From the NCBI RefSeq assembly GCF_025200715.1, contig NZ_CP104145.1, forward strand, positions 406,680-470,679: a stretch of 64,000 nucleotides of DNA, in the 5' to 3' direction. This stretch comes from Rhizobium sullae (GTDB lineage: Bacteria; Pseudomonadota; Alphaproteobacteria; Rhizobiales; Rhizobiaceae). Each line of letters starts with the position of its first letter. The first letter of the stretch is position 1. Positions 27,060-35,969 of this stretch are shown here, one piece after another. Made by a program: the position numbers and the translations under genes. Under the pieces are notes generated by a model. That model had not been told where the DNA came from, searched no databases, and was given only the letters and a program-made list of their open reading frames with translations.

Positions 27060-27125
27060 ATGGCTGCTTCGGGGCCGACAGCAGAAGGTCGGCCGCTTCT
27101 GGATAGCGCAAATACCGGTCATTGA
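27060..27125. repeat. Dispersed intergenic repeat, copy D
   Basis: Starting 4 bp after the hydrolase stop codon, the DNA reads GGGGCCGACAGCAGAAGG, GGATAGCGCAA and ATACCGGTCATTG, the same series of blocks as copies A to C. It separates the hydrolase gene from the Imm40-like gene. Confidence 0.45.
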
Positions 27126-27172
27126 TAGGTTTGCGGAGGTCATCGTAGATTGGTAGCTTCCGAGGAGGAATG

Positions 27173-27415
27173 ATGCTGCAGGTTATATGGTCCGAGAAAA
27201 TAGACCGAATACTTTCGGTGGGGGTCTGGTTAGGACCAGAACATCGTAACTGGGCTCTCACCAGAGGGCGGGCTCTCAATGCGATTGACCAGCTACGTGA
27301 CGCCAATGTTGTCATACTTGGCGGAGATGTCCTGAGCGGACCGGACGAGAGTTATCGTCTGCCCGACCTGTTGGGGTGGACGGCCCCCGAACGGCATCGA
27401 AACGTGCCAGAGTGA
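27173..27415 (+). pseudogene. Imm40-like immunity protein, 3' end replaced by IS110
   Basis: AGGAGG lies a few bases upstream of two adjacent ATGs; the second is better spaced. The product contains ILSVGVWLGPEHRNWALTRG, ALNAIDQLRDANVVILGGDV, which matches the Imm40 family of polymorphic-toxin immunity proteins (GV.LG..NWALTR...A...L....V.ILGGDV). After about residue 62 (YRL, near 27362) similarity ends and the sequence of the IS110 element begins, so the family's C-terminal conserved tryptophan region is lost. No toxin gene is beside it. It is an orphan, probably inactive immunity gene. Confidence 0.55.
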
Positions 27416-28780
27416 GTCGTTAGCGATCTCAAACGAAGGAGCCGTCCGTGGACCAGATTATCCGTATTGGCATGGATACGTCAAAGCACGTCTTTCAACT
27501 GCATGGCGTTAACGCTGCCGAACAAGTGATCCTGCGCAAGAAGATGCGCCGCAAGGAGATGGTGGATTTCTTTGCGAAATGCCCCCCGACCGTGATTGCG
27601 ATCGAAGCCTGCGGTGCTTCGCATCACTGGGCCCGGCTGCTAACGGGGCTCGGACATGAGGTCAAATTGATCGCGCCGCAGCTCGTGAAACCCTACGTCA
27701 AGCGTGGCAAGAACGATGCGGCCGATGCGGAGGCGCTATGCGAGGCGATGAGCCGCCCGACAATGCGGTTCGTTCCGATGAAGAGCGCTGATCAGCAAGC
27801 CGGGCTGATGCTGGTAGGTATGCGCGAGCGCACTGTCGCCACACAGACGCAGCTTGCCAATACGATTCGTGGCTATGCAACTGAATTCGGGATGATCGCG
27901 GCCAAAGGCATGTCTCATATTCCGCTCCTTCTGGAACGCATCATGATTGATGAAAGCATTCCGGGTGTGGCGCGTGAGCTGTTCTCGTCTCTCGCTGAGG
28001 AGTTTGCGCAGTTGGGTGAGCGCCTGAAGGAGGTGGAGGCAAAGCTAATGGCCTGGTATCGTAACAATGAATGTTGTCGCCGTCTTGCAAAGATCCCCGG
28101 TGTCGGACCGATCGGCGCGGTCTTGCTGATGATGAAAGCGCCGGCACCGGAACAGTTCACATCCGGAAGGCAGTTTGCCGCCTGGGTGGGCCTGACGCCC
28201 AGAGACCATTCGACTGCGGGCAAAGTCAGGCTCGGTGTCATTACGAGGGCCGGCGATGAGACCTTGCGCAAGACATTGGTCGTGGGTGCGACCTCGCGGC
28301 TTCAACAGGTAAGAGCGGGACGTGGAAAGAGCACTTCGCCTTGGCTCATCGAGTTGCTCAAGCGCAAGCCACCCAAGCTCGTGGCTGTCGCGCTAGCCAA
28401 CAAGATCGCCCGGATCGCCTGGAAGATGATGGTGAGCGGCGAGGACTACAAGGGTAATGCTGCGCGACCGGCTCTGGCCTGCGCAGCGTAAAGAGATCAG
28501 TCAGGTCACGGTGAGCTGGATACAGATGCTACCGTGCCGATCTGATGCGTGAACTTGCAGGGAACGAGCAGATGGTGTGATCGATCGATCCGAGACGTGG
28601 GACACTCCGTATCTCTCAGTGGCCGTTGAAGGTCGCCGACCTGTTTGGAACTCACGTCGCGGAACCCATCTTGGCCAGCGTTCATGTGCGAGCGCAACAA
28701 CAGGCCGGACATATGAACGCAAGCGATCTCGATCAAATCATCATAGGAGTTCTTGCAGGGAGGGGGCCGTCCACATATGA
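27363..28780 (+). mobile_element. IS110-family insertion sequence, copy 1
   Basis: The left boundary is placed where the Imm40-like gene loses similarity. The right boundary is placed at the end of the GC-rich segment before the IS481 terminus at 28797. IS110 elements lack clear terminal repeats, so the ends are approximate. About 280 bp of non-coding DNA follows the transposase gene, as is common in this family. Confidence 0.6.
27448..28491 (+). CDS. IS110-family transposase
   Basis: The 347-residue product starts at a GTG and has the RuvC-like DEDD domain (IRIGMDTSKHVFQLHGV, VIAIEACGASHHW, KRGKNDAADAEALCEAM) and the C-terminal transposase_20 domain (AKIPGVGPIGAVLL, FAAWVGLTPRDHSTAGK). It appears full length and intact. 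It belongs to the branch with long spacing between the two domains and differs clearly from the second IS110 copy at 30.1 kb. Confidence 0.9.
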   Translation: MDQIIRIGMDTSKHVFQLHGVNAAEQVILRKKMRRKEMVDFFAKCPPTVIAIEACGASHHWARLLTGLGHEVKLIAPQLVKPYVKRGKNDAADAEALCEAMSRPTMRFVPMKSADQQAGLMLVGMRERTVATQTQLANTIRGYATEFGMIAAKGMSHIPLLLERIMIDESIPGVARELFSSLAEEFAQLGERLKEVEAKLMAWYRNNECCRRLAKIPGVGPIGAVLLMMKAPAPEQFTSGRQFAAWVGLTPRDHSTAGKVRLGVITRAGDETLRKTLVVGATSRLQQVRAGRGKSTSPWLIELLKRKPPKLVAVALANKIARIAWKMMVSGEDYKGNAARPALACAA

Positions 28781-28796
28781 GAGATAGGTGACGTTT

Positions 28797-30037
28797 TGTA
28801 CCGGAGACATGGGTAACACTTTTCGCTTTTTGGCGGGAGGTGTTGATGCCGTGGAAAGAGACTTCGGTGATGGAGGAACGTCTACGATTTGTTGCCCGGC
28901 TATTAGAGGGCGAAGGCATGGGCGATGTGTGCCGTGCATTCGGCATCTCGCGCAAGACCGGCTACAAGATCTTCAATCGCTATAAGGACGACGGCCTGGA
29001 GGCGCTGACGGATCGGTCTCGACGGCCGGTGCGGTATGCCAACCAGCTGCCTGAGCCGGTCGAGGCGATGATCGTCTCGTGCAAGAAGAGCAAGCCGCAT
29101 TGGGGTGCCAGGAAGATCAGGGAGCTTTTGGTGAAGCGCCTGGCCGGCGATGTGCGCGTGCCCGCCAAAAGCACGGTGCATGCCGTACTCGATCGACACG
29201 GGCTGGTCGCCCATGCCTGCAAGCGGCAACGACATCGAGCCGAAGGGACAGCCTTGTCACAGGCATTACTGCCGAACGATCTGTGGTGTGCCGACTTCAA
29301 AGGCGAGTTCAAGCTCGGAGATGGCCGATACTGTTACCCGCTGACGGTCACCGACCAGGCGTCACGTAACCTTCTCGCCTGCGAAGCCTTTGAGTCGACG
29401 CGAGAACGGGCTGTCTTCGACGCGTTCCGGCGGCTGTTTACCGAATGCGGCCTGCCGACGGCGATCCGCAGCGACAACGGCTTGCCGTTCGCCAGCCCAA
29501 ACGGGCTCTACAATCTGTCGAAGCTGTCGGTGTGGTGGCTGAGGCTCGGGATCACGCTGGAGCGCATCAGGCCGGGCCGTCCCCAACAAAACGGCCGGCA
29601 TGAGCGCATGCACCTGACGCTGAAGAAAGAGGCGACCCGACCACCCGGCAAAAACATCCTCCAGCAGCAGGCCCGCTTCGACGCTTTCGTCAGCGAATTC
29701 AATCAGGAGCGGCCGCACGAGGCGCTCAACATGAAGGTGCCGGCCGATCTCTACGTCGCTTCGTCACGCCCCTATCAGGGCCTGCCGCAGATCGACTACC
29801 CCTTCCACGACAGAGATGCGCTGGTGACCAATTGCGGCCGTATCTGCATCTACCGCAAGAAGATCAATATCTCGACCGTGCTGGCCGGCCAGAAACTGGG
29901 ACTCAAGGAAGTCGACGACGGTATTTGGCTCGTCAGCTTCATGCATTATGATCTGGGATATATCGACCTGGAGCAGAGGACTTTGCAAACCATCGACAAC
30001 CCGTTCGGCACGAGGTTGTCACCCATGTCTTAGACCG
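28797..30037 (+). mobile_element. IS481-family insertion sequence
   Basis: The left end reads TGTACCGGAGACATGGGTAA at 28797 and onward; the right end, inverted, carries CACCCATGTCTTAGACCG at 30020-30037. The inner 12-13 bp of both ends match, whereas the outer part of the right end has diverged, possibly through the insertion of the adjacent IS110. A third copy of this end lies alone at 31.58 kb. Confidence 0.75.
28846..30033 (+). CDS. IS481-family transposase
   Basis: From MPWKETSVMEERLRFVARLL the product has a helix-turn-helix (CRAFGISRKTGYKIFNRY), then the DDE integrase core: LWCADFKGEF (first Asp), AIRSDNGLPFAS (second Asp) and QQNGRHERMHLTLK (Glu). At 395 aa it is full length. The stop is embedded in the right terminal repeat, as in many IS481 elements. 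It looks intact. Confidence 0.9.
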   Translation: MPWKETSVMEERLRFVARLLEGEGMGDVCRAFGISRKTGYKIFNRYKDDGLEALTDRSRRPVRYANQLPEPVEAMIVSCKKSKPHWGARKIRELLVKRLAGDVRVPAKSTVHAVLDRHGLVAHACKRQRHRAEGTALSQALLPNDLWCADFKGEFKLGDGRYCYPLTVTDQASRNLLACEAFESTRERAVFDAFRRLFTECGLPTAIRSDNGLPFASPNGLYNLSKLSVWWLRLGITLERIRPGRPQQNGRHERMHLTLKKEATRPPGKNILQQQARFDAFVSEFNQERPHEALNMKVPADLYVASSRPYQGLPQIDYPFHDRDALVTNCGRICIYRKKINISTVLAGQKLGLKEVDDGIWLVSFMHYDLGYIDLEQRTLQTIDNPFGTRLSPMS

Positions 30038-31370
30038 TATGTTCGTGGGGTGAAGGTGGCCCGCCCCCGCGGTAAGCTGTGTCGGGGGTTGCTCTGGATA
30101 GGCCGGAGCCTTGCCCCACGCTTAGCGAGGGCGAACCATGAAAGATGATAGCGTAATTTTCATCGGCCTGGATACATCCAAGCTGAAGATAGCGGTGGCC
30201 ATTGCCGATGGAAGGCGCAACGGCGAGGTACGGTATTTCGGCGACATCTCTTCGGAGCCGGCATCGGTGGCATCGATGGTCAACAAGCTTTCCAAACGCG
30301 GAGCCAAGCTTCACTTTTGCTATGAGGCCGGTCCCACGGGCTACGGCCTTTGTCGCCAGATTGTTGAACTGGGGCATAACTGCGTGGTAGTGGCGCCATC
30401 GCTGGTGCCCAGGCGTGCAGGTGACCGGGTGAAGACAAACCGCCGGGATGCCATGAGCCTGGCGCGCCTGCACCGCGCGGGCGAGCTGACCGCGGTATGG
30501 GTCCCGGATGAAGGCCATGAGGCGATCCGCGACCTGGTGCGGGCTCGCGAGGCGGCCGGCGACGCGCTGAAACAGGCGCGTCAGCAACTTCAGTCTTTCT
30601 TGTTGCGTCATGGCAGGATCTATACCGGCCGCAAACCATGGACGCGCGCCCATACAAGATGGCTGACGTGCCAGGCCTTCGATCATCCCGCCCACCACAT
30701 CCTGTTGGCGGAATATTGCCAGGCGATCGAGGATGCTGGCGTGCGTCTGGACAGGCTGACCAAGCTGGTCGTCGAAACCGCGGCATCATGGTCGATGGCC
30801 CCGGTTGTGGCCGCTTACCAAGCAATGCGCGGTGTTGCATTCATGACAGCGGTCACCTTCGTGGTCGAAATCGGCGATGTCAGGCGCTTTGATAATCCCC
30901 GTCAGTTGATGGCGTATCTTGGTCTTGTGCCGTCGGAAAGCTCGACGGGCGAACGGGTCAAGCGTGGTAGGATCACCAAGGCAGGCAACACAAGGGCGCG
31001 TCGGGTCCTCATAGAAGGGGCGTGGACATATCGCTTCCCGGCTCGTGTAAGCTCGAGGATCCAGGCGCGGCTGGAGGACCTGCCAAGGACCGTTCGCGAG
31101 ATCGCCTGGAAAGGTCAGGTGAGGCTTTGCGCTCGCTATCGCAAGCTAATGGCGGCAGGCAAGCCGAAGGTTGTCGCTGTCACCGCCATTGCCCGAGAAA
31201 TGGCAGCGTTCCTATGGGCGATTGGACAGGAGGTCGCTCCCACAGCAAAAATCTAAAGCCAATCGTCGGCGCAATGCGCGACAAACCAGTCAAGACGCAA
31301 ACATCTGCTGTTGAACAAAGATGGAGACAGGGCTCCGGTGGGGAACCCTCGTCGTACCTATGTGGCGGAT
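30038..31370 (+). mobile_element. IS110-family insertion sequence, copy 2
   Basis: The element directly abuts the IS481 right end. The boundaries are approximate: left set by the altered IS481 terminus, right set at the end of the CGGTGGGGAACCCTCGTCG segment. It is a different IS110 branch from copy 1. Confidence 0.5.
30138..31256 (+). CDS. IS110-family transposase
   Basis: The 372-residue product has the DEDD domain (FIGLDTSKLKIAVAIADG, HFCYEAGPTGYGLCRQIV, GDRVKTNRRDAMSLARLHR) and the C-terminal domain (AMRGVAFMTAVTFVVEIGD, LMAYLGLVPSESSTGERV, RARRVLIEGAWTYRFPARV). It is complete. A purine-rich stretch precedes the ATG. No disruptions were seen. Confidence 0.9.
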   Translation: MKDDSVIFIGLDTSKLKIAVAIADGRRNGEVRYFGDISSEPASVASMVNKLSKRGAKLHFCYEAGPTGYGLCRQIVELGHNCVVVAPSLVPRRAGDRVKTNRRDAMSLARLHRAGELTAVWVPDEGHEAIRDLVRAREAAGDALKQARQQLQSFLLRHGRIYTGRKPWTRAHTRWLTCQAFDHPAHHILLAEYCQAIEDAGVRLDRLTKLVVETAASWSMAPVVAAYQAMRGVAFMTAVTFVVEIGDVRRFDNPRQLMAYLGLVPSESSTGERVKRGRITKAGNTRARRVLIEGAWTYRFPARVSSRIQARLEDLPRTVREIAWKGQVRLCARYRKLMAAGKPKVVAVTAIAREMAAFLWAIGQEVAPTAKI

Positions 31371-31538
31371 AATTCCACGCCCGATCTTAGACCGAGGCAG
31401 CCCCAGACGAACACACGGAAATGCGGTATCCAGCCCGCGCATAAGAGTATGCCAGCCGTCGTCGAAACGCCCTGTCTCCTGCTTTGTTCAACAGCTTCAC
31501 GCATGTGCTTTCGTCCTCAAAGCCGGAAAGGAAAAATT

Positions 31539-31685
31539 ATGGCTAAGAAGCTTGCAAACGAACATAAGAGGTACGATCTGTTACCGATGTCTCCGGTATG
31601 GACAGTCACACATCTTATGACAATTGGTACTTCGAACCTTCGACCCCGAGCATCGACACCGATGTGGTTTCATCTGGTGCTTTGA
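31539..31685 (+). pseudogene. Start of an unknown gene cut by a solo IS481 end
   Basis: A GGAAAGG site precedes an ATG encoding MAKKLANEHKRYDL. At about 31579 the sequence becomes an IS481 terminus in inverted orientation (TTACCGATGTCTCCGGTATG) matching the end at 28797, and the rest of the frame is insertion-sequence DNA. The original gene cannot be identified from 14 residues. The remainder of 31257-32021 shows only IS110 flank and unassignable sequence. Confidence 0.45.
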
Positions 31686-32021
31686 AGGCAAGCACGTACG
31701 TCAGGAGTTATCCCCACGATGATGCCTGCTTCGTGCTTGTAGCCAGAGATGCGTGACCGCAATGGGCCGACAGGCGACTTCGTTCTCTTGACTGTCAGGA
31801 TATGTTGCCGAGCTCGGCAGCTGCTTCCTTTGCGCCGATCTCGGGATCGCGCCGGAGCTGGACACGGCCGGACCATGCGTCTTACCTCAGCTCGTGGCTG
31901 CAGGCTCTTTCCAACGACAAAGGGCTATCTTTCAGGCGGCGGCGCATGCCCAGCGGGCTGTCGGCTTCCTGCGCGGTCTCCAACCCATTCAGGCCGACGA
32001 GAGAGCGGCCGCGTAGGAATG

Positions 32022-32198
32022 CTAAGGTTGGTCGTTGTCACCCGCAACGGCAGACAGCCCTTTCGGCTCTCTCTCCCCCAGGGTGTTCTGATCGGACGTG
32101 AGGTCCAGCTTCCCCCAGATCGATGGTTTCCGGTCGGTGGCTTTCAGCTTTCGGGATTGCTTGATTTCGACGATAAACGGCTTTGTCTGCTGACGCAT
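32022..32198 (-). pseudogene. Truncated SyrB-like gene, N-terminal module only
   Basis: From an ATG preceded by GGAGGAT the product reads MRQQTKPFIVEIKQSRKLKA and PSIWGKLDL, the same N-terminal module as the gene at 1.5-2.1 kb (KFVVEFKSGRR...SIWGDTDL). It ends after 58 residues without the charged C-terminal repeat. A continuation in another frame (31.9-32.0 kb) contains FLRGRSLVGLNGLETAQEA but no recognisable SyrB tail. It is most likely a decayed paralogue. Confidence 0.45.
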
Positions 32199-32655
32199 AG
32201 ATCCTCCAGGCGACGAATCACGGTCCGACATTATCGCGTTGATAACAGGAGGCAACTGCCCGGGCGGCCGAGTTTGTCGCATCGATGTCAGTGCTGTGAC
32301 ACCGAGACAGAGCAGCGGGTTCGCGGCTGCGATGTTCCGACATGGTAACGCGCTGACGAGGGCTGCCATGTCCAAGTTCCTCCCGGACGTGTCACTGGCA
32401 CACTCCACGCGGGCTCGATGAGGCATGTCTGATCGGAGACCGGCTACCCCTCGATCGTTCTCCCGCAACGGCTGTCCGCAACTTTCTTCCCCTGCGAACT
32501 GTGTTCGCATTCCTCGCGAAACAAGAAAGCCGCTCCCCGGCCGCCCTGCACTTCGTTTCGTCCCCTTCGGGGTGCGGTCCGATCGTCCCCGATCCTTGCG
32601 ACAGCCATCGAGGCCGCGAAGGGCGCGGCCCGAAACAAGCGAAAGGAACTTGGAC
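32199..32655. other. Intergenic stretch without a recognised gene
   Basis: These 457 bp lie upstream of the DUF736 gene. A minus-strand frame crosses it but its composition looks like an antisense shadow. Imperfect C/G-rich dyads near 32555-32590 (CGTTTCGTCCCC with the following GGGGTGCGG) could be transcriptional signals for the DUF736 gene. Nothing else is supportable. Confidence 0.3.
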
Positions 32656-32967
32656 ATGGCTACCATCGGCACCTTCACCTCCACCGAAAACGGCTTCACT
32701 GGCTCGATCCGCACCCTCGCACTCAACGTCAAGGCCCGCATCGCCCGCATCGACAACCCCTCCGACAAGGGTCCGCACTTCCGCATCTACGCCGGCAACG
32801 TTGAGCTGGGTGCGGCCTGGCAGAAACGCTCCAGCGAGAGCGACCGTGACTACCTCTCGGTCAAGCTGGACGACCCGAGCTTCCCCGCCCCGATCTACGC
32901 AACGCTCTCCGAGGTCGAAGGCGAGGACGGCTGCCAGCTGATCTGGTCCCGCCCCAATCGGGATTGA
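32656..32967 (+). CDS. DUF736 family protein
   Basis: The 103-residue product begins [20 protein letters not shown] and contains [19 protein letters not shown] and [19 protein letters not shown], the complete DUF736 domain. The domain is widespread on rhizobial plasmids and integrative elements; its role is unknown. The start matches the family N-terminus, with GGAAC upstream. A strong hairpin follows the gene 11 bp after the stop. Confidence 0.88.
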   Translation: MATIGTFTSTENGFTGSIRTLALNVKARIARIDNPSDKGPHFRIYAGNVELGAAWQKRSSESDRDYLSVKLDDPSFPAPIYATLSEVEGEDGCQLIWSRPNRD

Positions 32968-32978
32968 GATCCCAACAA

Positions 32979-33001
32979 GGCCCCGCCACCGAGGCGGGGC
33001 C
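32979..33001 (+). terminator. Hairpin after DUF736 gene
   Basis: GGCCCCGCC-ACCGA-GGCGGGGCC is a perfect 9-bp stem with a 5-base loop. No T-run follows, so it may act as a partial or Rho-assisted terminator, or as an mRNA 3' stabiliser. Confidence 0.55.
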
Positions 33002-33016
33002 AGCCGCCGGAATAGA

Positions 33017-33072
33017 CAGCATTCACAACAATGCTGTAAATGCTGTACATGCGCTTGCATAAGTGCTATAGT
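33017..33072 (+). promoter_or_regulatory. Promoter and operator of the phd/toxin pair
   Basis: CAGCATT-CACAAC-AATGCTG (33017-33036) is a perfect 7-bp inverted repeat. It is followed by a second ATGCTGTA and by a candidate promoter with TGTACA at 33044-33049 and TATAGT at 33067-33072, 17 bp apart. Antitoxins of the Phd family autoregulate through such dyads. The dyad is seen; the regulatory role is inferred. Confidence 0.45.
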
Positions 33073-33089
33073 CGCGTAGGTGCAGACCC

Positions 33090-33368
33090 ATGGAGATCAA
33101 CATGCCCCGTACAGGTGGTTCCTATTCTACAAGCGATCTTTCGCGGAAATCCGGCGATATCATCGCCGAGGCGTTGCGCCACCCGGTCACAATCACCCAA
33201 CGCAACAAACCGCGCCTCGTCCTCCTTAACATTGATGACTACGAACGGTTGATGCGGCAGTCCGACGGCCGTTCAGTCGGCACGCTGGAAACCATGCCGC
33301 ACGGCCTGCTCGACGAATTCGAGGCCGCGGTTGACGCTTATGCGGAGACCGACGAGACCAGCCGATGA
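33090..33368 (+). CDS. Phd/YefM-family antitoxin
   Basis: The 92-residue product has the Phd DNA-binding fold: YSTSDLSRKSGDIIAEALRH, then PVTITQRNKPRLVLLNIDDY ERL, with an acidic C-terminal tail (EFEAAVDAYAETDETSR) that would bind the toxin. Either ATG at 33090 or 33102 may be used. It overlaps the following gene by 4 nt (ATGA). Confidence 0.8.
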   Translation: MEINMPRTGGSYSTSDLSRKSGDIIAEALRHPVTITQRNKPRLVLLNIDDYERLMRQSDGRSVGTLETMPHGLLDEFEAAVDAYAETDETSR

Positions 33369-33781
33369 GCAGCTATGACGATATCCAGACTGCGACAGTC
33401 ATCCGCTATCCTTATCTATGGGCCAGGGAGGCCGGCAAGGGTGAGACTGAGGGCCGAAAGGACCGGCCGGTCGCCGTCGGCGTAAGGCTCCCCCGCCCTG
33501 ACGGTGATCTGGTTCTGTTTTTCCCGATCACCACGAAGCAGCCGGAAAAGGCTCGCTTCGCTGCGGAAATCCCCGCCATAGAGAAACGGCGGGCCGGCCT
33601 CGATGCAGATTTGCGCCTCTGGATCATCCTCGATGAATTCAACAGCGATATCGTCGGCCGCTCCTTTTACCTTGAGCCAGAACCACCTATCGGACGGTTC
33701 AGCAAGGCGTTCTTCCTTCCCCTCCTCCGCGAGTTCATCGCGCGTCGCAAGTCGTTTGCCGAGATCAGCCGGTCCAGATAA
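33365..33781 (+). CDS. PemK/MazF-like putative toxin
   Basis: The 138-residue product contains YPYLWAREAGKGETEGRKDR followed by PVAV and LVLFFPITTKQPEKARF, the strand order and KxRPVxV core of PemK/MazF-type toxins in a diverged form, then LDADLRLWIILDEFNSDIVG. It is translationally coupled to the Phd-type antitoxin. MazF-like toxins cleave RNA; that activity is inferred from fold-level similarity and gene order only. Confidence 0.65.
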   Translation: MSSYDDIQTATVIRYPYLWAREAGKGETEGRKDRPVAVGVRLPRPDGDLVLFFPITTKQPEKARFAAEIPAIEKRRAGLDADLRLWIILDEFNSDIVGRSFYLEPEPPIGRFSKAFFLPLLREFIARRKSFAEISRSR

Positions 33782-34087
33782 CCCCTGGCCCCGCCGAGCA
33801 AAAAGAGCGCCGATGCCGCTCATGGGCAACTCTGTTTTCGGTGGAGACAAGCGCGATTCGTCGCTAAAGTCCCCGTGCTGCGACGCTGCAGAAATCAGGG
33901 TGCAGAAGCGATTCAAAACTCGGGGCAGAGCGTCCGAGAACTCTTAGGATCATCAAATATGTGATCGTTTTCAGAGTTTTTGCGATCTTTGACATAAAAC
34001 CCAACTACGCAACTCTTAGGGGGTATTTGGCAGGCGGTATAGGCGGATATGCCGATTTTGGTCGGCTTTGGCGTTTCATTGGGTCTC
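33782..34087. other. Intergenic stretch between toxin gene and IS1182 remnant
   Basis: No gene is supported in these 306 bp. From about 34010 to 34087 the sequence (GGGTATTTGGCAGGCGG and onward) is probably the non-coding end of the IS1182 element. The AT-richer block 33950-34010 contains GATCATCAAATATGTGATC, a good 19-bp dyad of unknown meaning. Confidence 0.35.
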
Positions 34088-35522
34088 TTACGCTCTGACG
34101 GCGGCCATTAGTCCCGGTACGCCGACGATTGTGATCGCCCTTTTGATATTGTAGGCGAGGGCCGTCAGGCTAAACTCCCCTTGGACGTTTTCCAGGCGTC
34201 GCATCAGGAACGCGCCCTGATACATCCATTGCTTCACCGTGCCGAAGGGATGCTCGACGCTTTCCCTGCGGATGTCGAGAATGCCGGGCCTGGCAGCAAG
34301 CCTATCCGCCATGCGATCCAGCACGGCTTCGTTTTCAAGCCGGGTAATCCCTCGATAGGACTTGGCGGTGCAAGACGGACGCAGCCTACAGGTCTTGCAA
34401 ACTTTGCGGTCGCAATAGATCACCTTCACGTTCTCGCGGGATTTGCCGTAGTAGCGCGGTCGCAACACCTGGTCAGCCGGGCAGGTATAGACATCCGCCT
34501 CAGCATCGTAGCGGAATTCCTGCTTGGAGAAGAACCCTTGGGCCACGGCTGGACCGCGGATCGGCTTGGGCACGTATGCAGTGATGCCGGCTTTCTCGCA
34601 GGCCTCGATATCCTCGATCTTGAAGTAGCCCCGATCGGCAACCGCCTCGATCTCTTCGACGCCGAGCGTGTCCATCGCCGCCTCGACCGTCGGCGCCAGA
34701 AGCCCCATATCGAGGACCTGGTTGCAGACCTCCTGTTCGGCGATTAGCTTGTGCTTCACGTCCACGGCCAGCTGGATGTTGTAACCCACGCCGACTTTCG
34801 TCATACGCGCCATGGCTCGGGCATCCGGATCGGTCAGCGAGATCTGGTCCTCGCCGGTGCGATCCAGCTCGTCCAGCAGCGCTTTGTGCCGGTCGCGCTT
34901 GCCCTTGATCGCTGCGATTTTTTCGGCCAGTTTGCCATCACCTCGGCCAGAACTGCCGGCGCTGACTTCTTCTTCCGCCCTCATCGAGCCGCTTCATATA
35001 GTCGGAAAGCTTCTCGTCAGCCTCCCTGATAAACTTGGTGAGCGCACCCCGCGTGAAGTTGCGATCCTTGTTGTTGACCGCTTTGATGCGCGTGCCATCG
35101 ACCGCCAGAAGCTCTCGCCCGAACAGGTCGAGTTGCCGGCAGAGAATGACGAATTCACGGAAGACCTGCTTGAATGCCGACCGGTTTACCCGCCGGAAAT
35201 CGGCGATGGTGCGGAAGTCGGGCTTCAGATGCCGCAGCAGCCAGATCACCTCAATGTTGCGATGGGCCTCAGCCTCTAACCGCCGGCTCGATCGCACGCG
35301 GTTGAGATATCCGTAGGTGTACAGCTTGAGCAAATCGGCAGGATCAAAGCCCGGCCGACCGGTGTTCTTTGCCGCCACCCGCACGAAGCCGGTGGCGTTG
35401 AGATCGAGGCCATCGATGAAGGCTTCGATGAAGCGGACCGGGTTATCCGGCCCCACATAATCATCAACCGCTTCCGGCAGAAGCAGCAGTTGCGAGCGAT
35501 CTGTTCCAGAAAGATGTACCAT
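34088..35522 (-). pseudogene. IS1182-family transposase, frameshifted
   Basis: The N-terminal part (35522 to about 34970) has the IS1182 start MVHLSGTDRSQLLLLPEAVD, PDFRTIADFRRVNRSAFKQV and the first catalytic Asp in ELLAVDGTRIKAVNNKDRN. Near 34970 the frame shifts by one base inside a GGCGGAAGAAGAAG run. The second part (to 34088) has KVGVGYNIQLAVDVKHKLIA, AVADRGYFKIEDI with the second Asp, and the final Glu region GILDIRRESVEHPFGTVKQW. Together they make a full-length enzyme of about 478 residues, broken once. Confidence 0.85.
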
Positions 35523-35581
35523 GCCATAAACTACCACGACGGTCGCCAAAGCGGAATCGTCGGTCGTTGAATGAGGTCGTA

Positions 35582-35956
35582 ATGTCTGATGTTCCTAAGC
35601 TGGATTTTCTCACTTTCTATTCCGTCGACCCACAGGTGACGGCTAATTTCTACGGGCACTTCGGCATAAGCTTCCAGAGCGAAAAGCATGGTGCAGGGCC
35701 CGTACATTATTCCTCTGAGAGCAAAGAAACGATCGTCGAGTTTTATCCGGCGACGGCATACGCCCAGCCGAAAGACGCGGTGATGCTCGGATTCGAAATC
35801 GCTGACACCGACGAAGCCGAGCGAATAGCAAAGAATAATAACTTCGAGATCCTTGAGCCGCCGATGGAGACGCCACTAGGCAACCGCATAATCTTAGCTG
35901 ACCCAGATGGGCGGCGGGTGCTGCTATATTCACGGCCCTCTGAAACACGCAGATGA
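35582..35956 (+). CDS. VOC-family protein
   Basis: The 124-residue product begins MSDVPKLDFLTFYSVDPQVT after a TGAGG site; the TTG at 35567 is less likely. It has the VOC repeats (NFYGHFGISFQSEKHGAGPV, TIVEFYPATAY, PLGNRIILADPDGRRVLLYS). Candidate metal ligands are Glu in the IVEFYPA strand and others not certain. No neighbour suggests a substrate. It is the second stand-alone VOC gene in the window and is not closely similar to the first. Confidence 0.7.
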   Translation: MSDVPKLDFLTFYSVDPQVTANFYGHFGISFQSEKHGAGPVHYSSESKETIVEFYPATAYAQPKDAVMLGFEIADTDEAERIAKNNNFEILEPPMETPLGNRIILADPDGRRVLLYSRPSETRR

Positions 35957-35969
35957 GTTTTTGGACAGT

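Noticed and set aside
32022..32786. A 254-codon minus-strand gene covering the SyrB-like fragment and part of DUF736
   Set aside because: Only its last 58 codons show family similarity; the first part is antisense to the DUF736 gene.
34966..34990. Programmed frameshift in the IS1182 transposase
   Set aside because: IS1182 transposases are normally single-frame; no slippery heptamer with downstream structure is evident, so simple mutation is preferred.
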